This document shows positions 1 to 6,404 of a stretch of DNA of 6,595 nucleotides, in pieces (position 1 is the stretch's first letter; every line of letters begins with the position of its first letter). Source of the stretch: JBELHJ01 sp042091495 (GTDB taxonomy: Bacteria; Bacteroidota; Bacteroidia; Flavobacteriales; Flavobacteriaceae). The notes under the pieces were generated by a model, which worked only from the letters and a program-made list of their open reading frames with translations, did no database searches and was not told the origin of the DNA. The position numbers and the translations under genes were made by a program. Location of the stretch: the NCBI GenBank assembly GCA_042091495.1, contig JBELHJ010000085.1:1-6595 (forward strand). Reading direction: 5' to 3'.

Positions 1-114
1 AATAGCGGGGGTGTACCTTATGATGGTGCTGCAAATGAGGAATATTGGGGTATTGTAAAACGTGACCGTTCTAAAAAACAAGCCTTCAATATTGTTAAGG
101 ACTTGTACAACTAA
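1..114 (+). CDS. C-terminal end of an upstream enzyme, possibly a glycoside hydrolase (partial)
   Basis: Frame 1 is open from the window edge and ends at TAA 112-114, giving 37 residues. The tail contains DGAANEEYWGIVKRDRSKKQAF followed by a short helix-like end (NIVKDLYN), split here only as a description. An aromatic 'WGIV' strand, a basic 'RDRSKK' turn and a final helix is the usual way that TIM-barrel glycosidases of PULs end, where the text often reads like 'G(L/I)V..R.PK.A...L'. That resemblance is from memory of the families, and the catalytic part lies outside the window, so the family cannot be named. The neighbours (a glycan-binding protein, a SusR-like regulator and a SusC-like transporter) make a polysaccharide-degrading enzyme plausible. 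There is no T9SS sorting domain at this end, so if exported it would be periplasmic or a lipoprotein. Confidence 0.55.
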   Translation, partial: NSGGVPYDGAANEEYWGIVKRDRSKKQAFNIVKDLYN

Positions 115-169
115 TTCTCAACTTATCAACAGGTTTACAATACTGGGCTCATAACAAAAAAGTATTTTT

Positions 170-188
170 TTGTAGTGGTATTGTATAG
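170..188 (+). promoter_or_regulatory. Candidate operator, copy 1: TTGTA-N6-TTGTATAG
   Basis: The 19-mer TTGTAGTGGTATTGTATAG is two TTGTA half-sites starting 11 bp apart, about one helical turn. It matches the 19-mer at 6308-6326 at 15 of 19 positions, with all 13 half-site bases identical. Its right end lies 32 bases before the -7 element at 221-228, exactly the distance seen at the other copy. I infer it is an activator site, most simply for the SusR-like regulator encoded at 3518-6304. Confidence 0.55.
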
Positions 189-220
189 TAACTTTATTTA
201 ATTATTTATATACCAAATTA

Positions 221-228
221 TATATTTG
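221..228 (+). promoter_or_regulatory. Bacteroidota -7 promoter element (TATATTTG) for the glycan-binding protein gene
   Basis: TATATTTG is a perfect match to the Bacteroidota -7 consensus TAnnTTTG. Transcription would start near 235 and give a leader of roughly 20-25 bases before ATG 258. About 20 bases upstream there is only TTTA (198-201) rather than a good TTG/TTTG -33 element, which fits a promoter that needs an activator. The leader before the ATG is A-rich with no Shine-Dalgarno sequence, as usual in this phylum. Confidence 0.55.
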
Positions 229-257
229 ATAAATTTTAAATACTAAAAAAACTAAAT

Positions 258-3200
258 ATGAAAAATATTTATTCAATTATTATTGTCTTAGCAATGGGTG
301 TTTTTACTGTTGCTCAAACAAGCCCAATCACTTTTAGTGAATCTTGGACTGTAGGAGGAGATGATTGGACCGTCAGGGGAGATAATGGACCTGATGTTAC
401 AATTGTTCAAGATCCTGTAGATGGTTCTAAAGGAGAAACCCTCAGAGTACAATATTCAAACGATAATGTAGATTGGCAAAATGCCCAAATAAAACTTACT
501 GCTGGTCAAAATCTATTATCAATTGGCCCAGGTAAAACTATTACTATAGATGTTTGGACTGACCATACTGGAGATCCTAATATTGGAACCTACACTGGTA
601 TGTTAAAATTAGAACAAGGAACAATTGTCGGAGCAAAAGAATTTAGTTTTCCTGTTTCTGGCACTGGATGGGAAACAATCACAATTGACACTTCCGTAGA
701 TAAAGCTGGTAACGCTGTTGAAGCACTTGAAGCTGGTCTTCTTGTGTTATTTGTCAATTATGGAAATGGAGCTCACAAAAAAGATGACTTGAGGTATTAT
801 GATAACATAACATTTACTGATGGTTCGGTGATTCAGGGGGATGCTATCCCGCAATCTGCAGCACCAGCACCTTCTCATGATTCTGCTGATGTCCTAAACA
901 TTTTTTCTGACGCATATTCTGGTTCAATAGATTGGAACGATAACGAGCTAAGAGCTGGTTGGAGTTCAGGTGATATTAATATATATGATTTAGATGGGAC
1001 TGGAGCCGATAAAATGTTAAAGCTAAAGGGCGCCAACTTTATTGGTCAGTATTGGACTAATGGAACTAGTCCAAAAGGTGCAATTGATCTTTCTACCTAT
1101 GAATATATGAGTGTTGATGTATGGACACCTGAATTGACTGCAGATGCAACATTAGGAGTTGCTCTTCTAAATGCAGGTGAAGTAAAGATAGATCATATAA
1201 TCCCAGCAGGTCCTGCAGGCTGGAGAACAATTACTATGAACGTGTCCGATTACGCTGCTTCAGAACTAACTGTGACTAATGGTGTTAAATGGGAGCCAAA
1301 TCCTCAAGGTTCTATACCTTTAATGTATATAGATAACTTTTTTGCTTGGAACACTCCATCTCCAAACACAATTTTAAATGTTTCAATAAATGCAAATGGA
1401 AACACAAAATATCCAAATGTAGAAAGTGGAGAAGTTTTCGCATTATTTTATACTTTGGGCAATGGCTCAGTTGGAATTTCAACACCATTTTCAGATTCTG
1501 ATAATGATGGCATTTGGAATGGCTCACTTACTCTTCCTAAAGATTCCGGTCAAATTGACTTTAAAGTTATTGTTACTGACGCCACTTCTGGATATACTGA
1601 AATTAAAGCTGCCTCTGGCGATGCTATTTCTGGCAGTGATTTCTCATATCAAGCTGGAGCAAATACTGTTATTGCTGACTTGTTTTTATTAGATAGAGAC
1701 ACAACAACTAACTGGGCTACAACAGTTGCAAATGCTGTTGTAGATGTTAATTTTACAATAAGAGGTTATCATCCTGACCATTCCAGTGGTCAATATGGTA
1801 TTAGAAATGTTGGCACATCGTGTTACAATATTACAGCTATAACAACAAATACTGATGGTGTTTTTACAGGAACTATGTCACTGCCATTTTATTCAACTAA
1901 ATCTTTTGAAGTTGGATTCCATAACGGTACCAATGGTTGGTGTGGAGACAATATGGTTTCTAAAAATGCAAATACAAACACTGACTTTTCAGTTTCTGTA
2001 GTTGAATCAGCGACTGATGTTGATTTAACAGCAATTGATGCTATTGATAATAATGGCAACTTTGTTGTTTACACTTCAGATGGTGATCAAGGAAATTATC
2101 CTCCAGCTACAATTAATTTTAGTGAAGATTGGATAGCTAATGCAATTAAAGCCGATGAAGGAGCGGTTGCTACTATAATCGATGATCCATCAAATTCTGA
2201 TAAAGGGAAAGTATTAAATGTTGTCTATGCCGAAGATTCTCAAGATTGGCAAAATGCACAAATTGATATTGTTCCAGGTCAGCAAAAAGTTGATTTAAGA
2301 ACTAATAAAACGGTTTCTTTTGATGTTTGGACAAGTCACGATGACACTGATCCAAACAAAGGAAAATATTCAGGATTGTTAAAACTTGAAATTACACCAC
2401 AAAAAACAGTTGAAAAAGGATTCGTAACAAGTGGAAATGGTTGGGAAACAATTACAGTCGACTTCAGTGAAAACTTTAAAAACGACAATGGTGAGGCTGG
2501 TTCTAACGATCAGTTTACAAAAATAGTTCTCTTTACCAACTATGGTGGTGGAGATGAAGCTCATCAAGTTTCAGGTGGTGTTCACAAGAAATCGGACACT
2601 AGAGTTTACGACAATTTTACTTATGCAGAAGGCGACGTAGTTCCTTCACCGACACCCCCAATAACGTCATATAGTGAAAACTTTGATAATGGTGATTCAA
2701 CATGGGGAGCTGCTGATGAAGCATCATTCGATGAAGCTAACGGATACGGAACTGCTTCATCAACAAATGCTACTAATTACGCACACATTTTTTATAATAC
2801 CGCTGCGCCGTTAGATTTATCTGCTCAAGACAAAGGATTTTCAGTTAAAGTAAAAGGCCCAAGAGCTTCTAAAGTGTTCTTTAAACTACAAATTGGCGAT
2901 GAATGGTGGAATAATCACGAATGGCCAGCTGCTGAGGCTAATTATACAAACGTAGGAGAATGGCAAACGATAGTGTTTGACGCTACTGGCGAAACATCTG
3001 TTGATAAGACAAGAATTGTAATATTCTTTGATATAGAAACCCCAGCAAGTGTTGATCCAAATGATGATGTATTCCAAATAGATGACTTTAAATTTGATGT
3101 TCTTGCAACATTAGGTTTAAATGATATTAGTGCTTCAAATCGAGTAATAGCTGTTTACCCTAACCCAACTAATGGAATTATAAATATTTCAGGTGTTGAC

Positions 3201-3359
3201 AAAGTAGATGTAATTAAAGTGTTTTCAATCAGTGGTCAGCTAGTAAAAGAGACTGTTAACACGAATATAATTGATTTGTCTTCTGAAAGAAGTGGACTTT
3301 ATCTAATTGAAATTCAACATGAAGGAAAAACTTCAGTTAATAAGTTAATTGTAAGATAA
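258..3359 (+). CDS. T9SS-exported multi-module surface glycan-binding protein (no catalytic domain seen)
   Basis: This 1033-residue secreted protein probably captures polysaccharide at the cell surface for the neighbouring PUL. Residues 1-19 are a signal peptide (MKN, hydrophobic core, likely cut after TVA) with no lipobox cysteine. Modules in order: A1 (about 24-190), B (211-366, with the 'VLNIFSDAY...YIDNFF' text often attached to flavobacterial family 16 glycosidases), C1 (372-470) and C2 (494-590) as E-set-like domains, A2 (616-792, a clear duplicate of A1), E (803-947, a CBM-like sandwich rich in Trp around 883-889), and a T9SS type A sorting domain (963-1033; YPNPTNG, then FSISGQLV, then GLYLIEI and a basic end). 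No paired-acid glycosidase motif or known catalytic fold is visible, so binding rather than hydrolysis is inferred. A DSDNDG calcium-loop-like motif lies at 413-418. The only two cysteines, C522 and C562, are both in C2. The gene has its own promoter and operator candidate upstream and a strong terminator after it. The role as a glycan binder is likely; the ligand is unknown. Confidence 0.85.
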   Translation: MKNIYSIIIVLAMGVFTVAQTSPITFSESWTVGGDDWTVRGDNGPDVTIVQDPVDGSKGETLRVQYSNDNVDWQNAQIKLTAGQNLLSIGPGKTITIDVWTDHTGDPNIGTYTGMLKLEQGTIVGAKEFSFPVSGTGWETITIDTSVDKAGNAVEALEAGLLVLFVNYGNGAHKKDDLRYYDNITFTDGSVIQGDAIPQSAAPAPSHDSADVLNIFSDAYSGSIDWNDNELRAGWSSGDINIYDLDGTGADKMLKLKGANFIGQYWTNGTSPKGAIDLSTYEYMSVDVWTPELTADATLGVALLNAGEVKIDHIIPAGPAGWRTITMNVSDYAASELTVTNGVKWEPNPQGSIPLMYIDNFFAWNTPSPNTILNVSINANGNTKYPNVESGEVFALFYTLGNGSVGISTPFSDSDNDGIWNGSLTLPKDSGQIDFKVIVTDATSGYTEIKAASGDAISGSDFSYQAGANTVIADLFLLDRDTTTNWATTVANAVVDVNFTIRGYHPDHSSGQYGIRNVGTSCYNITAITTNTDGVFTGTMSLPFYSTKSFEVGFHNGTNGWCGDNMVSKNANTNTDFSVSVVESATDVDLTAIDAIDNNGNFVVYTSDGDQGNYPPATINFSEDWIANAIKADEGAVATIIDDPSNSDKGKVLNVVYAEDSQDWQNAQIDIVPGQQKVDLRTNKTVSFDVWTSHDDTDPNKGKYSGLLKLEITPQKTVEKGFVTSGNGWETITVDFSENFKNDNGEAGSNDQFTKIVLFTNYGGGDEAHQVSGGVHKKSDTRVYDNFTYAEGDVVPSPTPPITSYSENFDNGDSTWGAADEASFDEANGYGTASSTNATNYAHIFYNTAAPLDLSAQDKGFSVKVKGPRASKVFFKLQIGDEWWNNHEWPAAEANYTNVGEWQTIVFDATGETSVDKTRIVIFFDIETPASVDPNDDVFQIDDFKFDVLATLGLNDISASNRVIAVYPNPTNGIINISGVDKVDVIKVFSISGQLVKETVNTNIIDLSSERSGLYLIEIQHEGKTSVNKLIVR
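327..824 (+). repeat. Duplicated binding module A, copy 1 (residues about 24-189)
   Basis: This module shares a colinear series of motifs with copy 2 at 2103-2633: ITFSESW/INFSEDW, DWQNAQI in both, TITIDVWT/TVSFDVWT, GMLKLE/GLLKLE, GWETITID/GWETITVD, LFVNYG/LFTNYG, HKK in both, and YDNITF/YDNFTY. Even the DNA over DWQNAQI is 19/20 identical (471-490 against 2244-2263). The pattern of strands ending in 'YDN' is typical of CBM-like jelly-roll domains, where the final Asp often binds a structural calcium. I do not recognise the exact CBM family. Confidence 0.8.
1371..2027 (+). repeat. Tandem E-set-like modules C1 (1371-1667) and C2 (1737-2027)
   Basis: C1 (residues 372-470) and C2 (494-590) share a pattern: an opening strand (VSINANG / VNFTIRG), a variable loop, an acidic turn leading to W/F-x-G-x-[LM]-x-LP (DGIWNGSLTLP / DGVFTGTMSLP), then F-x-V and a Gly- and Ser-rich exit. 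This resembles the Ig-like, CBM20/48-type modules attached to flavobacterial glucan-active proteins. C1 carries the DSDNDG calcium-loop-like motif; C2 instead carries the protein's only two cysteines (C522, C562), placed to form a disulfide. The two copies are far more diverged from each other than A1 and A2 are. Confidence 0.55.
2103..2633 (+). repeat. Duplicated binding module A, copy 2 (residues about 616-792)
   Basis: This is the second copy of module A (see 327-824), about 10 residues longer. The extra length lies mainly in the loop between 'NYG' and 'HKK' (GGDEAHQVSGGV) and in the stretch after GWETITVD. It sits between C2 and the Pro/Thr linker VVPSPTPP (residues 794-801) that leads into module E. 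Confidence 0.8.
3144..3356 (+). other. T9SS type A C-terminal sorting domain
   Basis: Residues 963-1033 have the family's hallmark order: VYPNPTNG at the start, a strand ending in FSISGQLV, then LSSERSGLYLIEI and the terminal KLIVR. By family knowledge this domain directs export across the outer membrane by the type IX system and is removed on attachment to the cell surface or release. It makes an extracellular location for the whole protein the best-supported statement about it. Confidence 0.93.
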
Positions 3360-3365
3360 CTACTC

Positions 3366-3419
3366 TAAATCCTAATATAATTGGATTTAATTTAACAATG
3401 TAATAACCAATCACATTGT
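3366..3419 (+). other. Two small hairpins before the terminator
   Basis: TAAATCC (3366-3372) pairs with GGATTTA (3383-3389) around a 10-base loop, and ACAATGT (3395-3401) pairs with ACATTGT (3413-3419) around an 11-base loop. Neither has a U-tract, so neither is a terminator. They would form a row of three stems with the terminator that follows and might protect the mRNA 3' end. Both are AT-rich and could be chance. Confidence 0.35.
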
Positions 3420-3426
3420 ACTACAT

Positions 3427-3459
3427 AAAAGGTGTTAGCTACTAGCTAACACCTTTTTT
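3427..3459 (+). terminator. Strong intrinsic terminator after the glycan-binding protein gene
   Basis: GGTGTTAGCT (3431-3440) and AGCTAACACC (3444-3453) form a perfect 10-bp stem with a 3-base loop. Flanking AAAA (3427-3430) can pair with the first four of the six T (3454-3459) that form the U-tract. It lies about 70 bases after the stop codon and separates the binding-protein transcript from the regulator gene, which therefore needs its own promoter. The stem is symmetrical, and the opposite strand also carries A/T flanks, but no gene on that strand would use it. Confidence 0.92.
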
Positions 3460-3517
3460 ATTTGTAATTTTAGAATATATACATATTTAATATATTAGCA
3501 CTTAAATAACCTGATAA

Positions 3518-6304
3518 TTGAATAGATTAACGACAAATTTTTTTTGTTTTTTTGTTTTTTTTGGGGGGTTTTCCCAAGAATTACCACCACTACAAAACTA
3601 TTCACCTGACCTATACAATGCTGGCAGCCAGAATTGGGATATTTCTCAAAACTCCTCTGGAGTCATTTATGCGGCTAATAATGAAGGGTTGTTGTCTTAT
3701 GATGGTAATCATTGGCGTTTATATCCTTCACCTAATAAATCTATTTTGCGTTCGGTACATGTTCATAATAATATTATTTATTCTGGAGCATACATGGACT
3801 TTGGTTATTGGAAACCTACTCCGGAAGGAAATCTTGAGTATTTTTCAATTGTTCAGGATTTAGGGTTTAAAATGCTTGAAGAAGAGCAGGTTTGGAAAAT
3901 TAATCATTATAAACAATTTATTGTTTTTCAGTCTTTAAATAGATTAATCATCTATAACCAAATCACAAATTCTATAAATACACTTAAACCCAAAAATGAC
4001 GTGGTAATCAAGTCATATTTTGTTGACGACGATGTTTATATACAAACCAATGATTTTTCAATATATAAAGTAAGTAGCGATAAATTGATAAAGTTTGTTA
4101 CTGGATCTCAACTCAATAATAATACGGTTGTAGAAATTTTTAAACGCGGTGATGAGTTATTATTTTTAACTGATAAAGATGGTTTTTACCGTAAGCATTC
4201 AAACCAAATTCGTCGCTGGATCATAAATTCCAATTCCATTTTTAATGAATCATTGGTTTACAGCGCAACTAGCATTCGAAATGACTATTTTGTAATCGGT
4301 ACAGTCACAAGGGGATTAATAATTTTAGATGCAAAAGGGGATGTTGTTTATTCTCTCAGAAAAGGAAATGGTTTAAACAATAATACTGTTCTAAGTAGCT
4401 TTATTGATTTAGATCAAAACTTGTGGGTCGGTTTAGACAATGGACTCGCTATGGTCAATTTAAACTCTAACAATAAATTTTATTTTGATTATTTAGGAAA
4501 TCTTGGTTCTGTGTACACTAGCGCAATCCATAATAATAAATTATACTTGGGCACAAATCAAGGATTATTCTACAAAGAACTGTACTCTCAAGCACCGTTT
4601 AAAAAAATTGATCGATTACAAGGCCAAGTATGGAACTTAGCAAAAATTGATAACACACTTTTTTGTTCACACAATCTTGGTTTTTTTGAAATTAATGATA
4701 ATAATATAATACCACTTATTAAAGATTTAGGCTCTTGGAAGTTTTCTAAAATAGATAAATCAAGAATTCTTGTAGGTACATACAATGGACTACATATAAT
4801 CAATAAACAAAACGATAAATGGGAATACAAAAACAAGTTAAAAGGATTTGATATTTCTTCACGATTTACTGAGATATCATCTAAACATAGCGCCATTGTT
4901 AGTCATGGGTATAAAGGGTTATTTAACTTACAAATCTCAAAAGATTACGAGTCAATAACAAAGGTGACAAAAATACCAATAGAGACTGGGCCTTCAGATC
5001 TTTGTTCTATGGGGGGGGATATATATTATTTTAATCGTAGGGGATTATACAAATTTGATATTGATGAAGAAAAGTTTAAAATCGATAGTCAAATCACAAA
5101 TTTATTGGCTGAGGACACTTTTAATGCTCAAAGAATGATTTCCGTTAGTAGTGACAAGCTCTTTTTGTTTGGGGAAAATTACATTTACAAACTAGAAAAA
5201 AATATCTTCTCTAAGCAACTAGAACTCAATAGGTTTTTTATTGGACAGCAAACAAGAAAGGATGTTATTGGTTTTGAAAACATAACATTAATTGCAAAAA
5301 ACAATTATCTTATAGGCTCTAGACAAGGTTACTTGTTAACAAATCTTTCCTCTCCCCCTAAAATTACTAATGACATAATTATTAGTAAAGTTTCATCCAA
5401 AAACCTTTTACAGCAAACAAAGACACTGAATATTAACGGTATTAACAATGTACCTTATGAATTCAATACTATTTCATTTGAATTCAGTTTGCCAGAATAC
5501 AAGTTCAATGATCAAATTAAATATCGTTTCATTTTAGAGGGATACAACAAAAGCTGGAGTAAATGGGATAATTACGATAGAGTTAGTTTCGGAAATCTAG
5601 GATTTGGAAAATATAAATTGAAGCTTGAAGCACGAATTAGCGATTTAGAAGTTGTGTCTACACAAAGGGAATTTAATATTTTGAAGCCATGGTATGCAAA
5701 TAATTTTGTAATTTTTACTGTTGTTGCAATTTTTATTTTTATGGCATTTACTATTAATAAAGCTTACGAGAAATATTATGCTAAAGTCCAATTGAGAATA
5801 ATTAAGGAAAATAATCAAAAGTTGGAGTTAATAGAGTTAAGAAACAAAGACGAACTTATTCAACTTGAGAAAAAAAACTTGGAGGAGAATATTGAAAGTA
5901 AAAATCGTGAACTCGCTATTGCAACAATGGCAATTTTAAAGAAAAACCAATTTTTGCAAACAATATTAAATGATTTAGAAAACATGGAATCAAACCCAGT
6001 TATTACCCGTGTAATAAGGTTAATTAAGCATAAATCTAAAAATACTGATGACTGGGAATTTTTTCGGCAAGCTTTTGATAACTCAGATAAGAATTTTTTA
6101 AAAAACATAAAATCAAAACATCCAAAATTAACTCACAATGACTTGCGCTTGTGTGCATATTTAAGACTTAACCTTACATCAAAAGAAATCGCACCATTAT
6201 TTAATATTTCGACAAAAAGTGTTGAAATTAAGAGATATAGATTAAGAAAGCGAATGGACTTATCTAGGGATGTTAATTTAATCGATTATATACTAAATTT
6301 ATAA
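3518..6304 (+). CDS. SusR-like membrane-spanning one-component regulator (propeller, Y_Y_Y, TM, coiled coil, LuxR-type HTH)
   Basis: This is a 928-residue transcriptional regulator that should sense a ligand in the periplasm and bind DNA in the cytoplasm. In order: signal peptide (1-20, ending GGFSQ); periplasmic beta-propeller repeats (about 35-610; clearest blades are NWDISQNSSGVIYAANNEGL at 39-58 and the one at 286-315 with DLDQNLWVGLDNGL); Y_Y_Y domain (655-722, KYRFILEGYNKSW core); one membrane helix (730-746); a charged coiled coil (about 750-805); and a LuxR-like HTH (866-925, with LTSKEIAPLFNISTKSVEIKR split around the turn). There is no histidine kinase or receiver domain, so this is not a hybrid two-component (HTCS) protein. 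The start is TTG 3518: TAA at 3515-3517 is in frame just before it, no ATG or GTG lies nearby upstream in any frame, and the first in-frame ATG (codon 93, 3794) would delete the signal peptide and first blade. The signal peptide is encoded by homopolymer runs. The gene sits 100 bases before a susC-like gene, its likely target. Confidence 0.88.
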   Translation: MNRLTTNFFCFFVFFGGFSQELPPLQNYSPDLYNAGSQNWDISQNSSGVIYAANNEGLLSYDGNHWRLYPSPNKSILRSVHVHNNIIYSGAYMDFGYWKPTPEGNLEYFSIVQDLGFKMLEEEQVWKINHYKQFIVFQSLNRLIIYNQITNSINTLKPKNDVVIKSYFVDDDVYIQTNDFSIYKVSSDKLIKFVTGSQLNNNTVVEIFKRGDELLFLTDKDGFYRKHSNQIRRWIINSNSIFNESLVYSATSIRNDYFVIGTVTRGLIILDAKGDVVYSLRKGNGLNNNTVLSSFIDLDQNLWVGLDNGLAMVNLNSNNKFYFDYLGNLGSVYTSAIHNNKLYLGTNQGLFYKELYSQAPFKKIDRLQGQVWNLAKIDNTLFCSHNLGFFEINDNNIIPLIKDLGSWKFSKIDKSRILVGTYNGLHIINKQNDKWEYKNKLKGFDISSRFTEISSKHSAIVSHGYKGLFNLQISKDYESITKVTKIPIETGPSDLCSMGGDIYYFNRRGLYKFDIDEEKFKIDSQITNLLAEDTFNAQRMISVSSDKLFLFGENYIYKLEKNIFSKQLELNRFFIGQQTRKDVIGFENITLIAKNNYLIGSRQGYLLTNLSSPPKITNDIIISKVSSKNLLQQTKTLNINGINNVPYEFNTISFEFSLPEYKFNDQIKYRFILEGYNKSWSKWDNYDRVSFGNLGFGKYKLKLEARISDLEVVSTQREFNILKPWYANNFVIFTVVAIFIFMAFTINKAYEKYYAKVQLRIIKENNQKLELIELRNKDELIQLEKKNLEENIESKNRELAIATMAILKKNQFLQTILNDLENMESNPVITRVIRLIKHKSKNTDDWEFFRQAFDNSDKNFLKNIKSKHPKLTHNDLRLCAYLRLNLTSKEIAPLFNISTKSVEIKRYRLRKRMDLSRDVNLIDYILNL
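3538..3572 (+). repeat. Homopolymer cluster T8-G-T7-G-T8-G6-T4 in the regulator's signal peptide
   Basis: Runs of T at 3538-3545, 3547-3553, 3555-3562 and 3569-3572 and a G6 run at 3563-3568 encode residues 7-18 of the signal peptide hydrophobic core (N-FFCFFVFFGGF). Any one-base slip removes the frame. Phe codons make T-runs natural in a signal peptide of an AT-rich genome, but three runs of 7-8 plus G6 within 35 bases is extreme. It may be a slippage hotspot or a place for sequencing error. Confidence 0.7.
5011..5018 (+). repeat. G8 homopolymer inside the regulator gene
   Basis: Together with the preceding AT and the following AT, eight G encode Met-Gly-Gly-Asp (residues 498-501) in a propeller turn. 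Such a poly-G run is unusual in this AT-rich sequence, where Gly is mostly GGT or GGA. The frame is intact here. Confidence 0.7.
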
Positions 6305-6307
6305 TAG

Positions 6308-6326
6308 TTGTATGTGTTTTGTATAG
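6308..6326 (+). promoter_or_regulatory. Candidate operator, copy 2: TTGTA-N6-TTGTATAG
   Basis: The 19-mer TTGTATGTGTTTTGTATAG matches the copy at 170-188 at 15 of 19 positions, with both half-sites identical and the same 11-bp half-site spacing. It ends 32 bases before the -7 element at 6359-6366, the same distance as in the other promoter. It starts four bases after the regulator's stop codon. A third TTGTAT follows at 6328-6333. The site probably serves activation of the susC-like gene by the adjacent regulator (inference). Confidence 0.55.
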
Positions 6327-6358
6327 GTTGTATAACGATGTAATATTTAAATAAAATA

Positions 6359-6366
6359 TACTTTTG
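6359..6366 (+). promoter_or_regulatory. Bacteroidota -7 promoter element (TACTTTTG) for the susC-like gene
   Basis: TACTTTTG is a perfect TAnnTTTG match. Transcription would begin near 6373, leaving a leader of about 30 A/T-rich bases before ATG 6405. No good TTG/TTTG -33 element lies about 20 bases upstream (the spot reads ACGATG), as at the other promoter. No terminator is visible after the regulator, so some read-through from it is also possible. Confidence 0.55.
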
Positions 6367-6404
6367 TTATTACAGCAAAAAATAAATACATTAAATATTA
6401 ATTT

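Noticed and set aside
154..173. ACAAAAAA / TTTTTTGT inverted repeat with a 4-base loop after the first gene, a possible terminator
   Set aside because: The stem has a single G-C pair and is followed by AGTGG rather than a U-tract, so it is too weak to call. Its right arm also overlaps the candidate operator.
1312..1692. Open frames on both strands inside the glycan-binding protein gene (1312-1527 minus, 1426-1692 plus)
   Set aside because: They lie wholly within a well-supported coding region, have no domain-like sequence, and are rich in Leu/His/Lys runs as expected from out-of-frame reading.
2379..3077. Minus-strand open frames at 2379-2567 and 2886-3077
   Set aside because: Antisense to conserved modules A2 and E, with no recognisable protein features or promoter.
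3416..3466. TTGTA at 3416-3420 and 3462-3466 as an operator for self-regulation of the regulator
   Set aside because: Neither has a second half-site 11 bp away, and the first lies in a hairpin arm. Single pentamers are expected by chance in this base composition.
3461..3500. Promoter for the regulator gene (TTTG at 3461-3464 with TATTTAAT about 20 bases later)
   Set aside because: The -7 part matches TAnnTTTG poorly. A promoter must exist between the terminator and 3518, but I cannot place it.
3552..3863. 103-codon open frame on the + strand overlapping the start of the regulator
   Set aside because: It is the shifted reading of the regulator gene and starts at a TTG within the homopolymer runs. 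It has no propeller motifs, whereas the chosen frame does. It matters only as the product that a one-base slip would give.
4588..6108. Minus-strand open frames at 4588-4896 and 5860-6108
   Set aside because: Antisense to the propeller and to the coiled-coil/HTH part of the regulator. The hydrophobic and Phe/Ser-rich content is what reverse reading of Lys/Glu-rich coding DNA gives.
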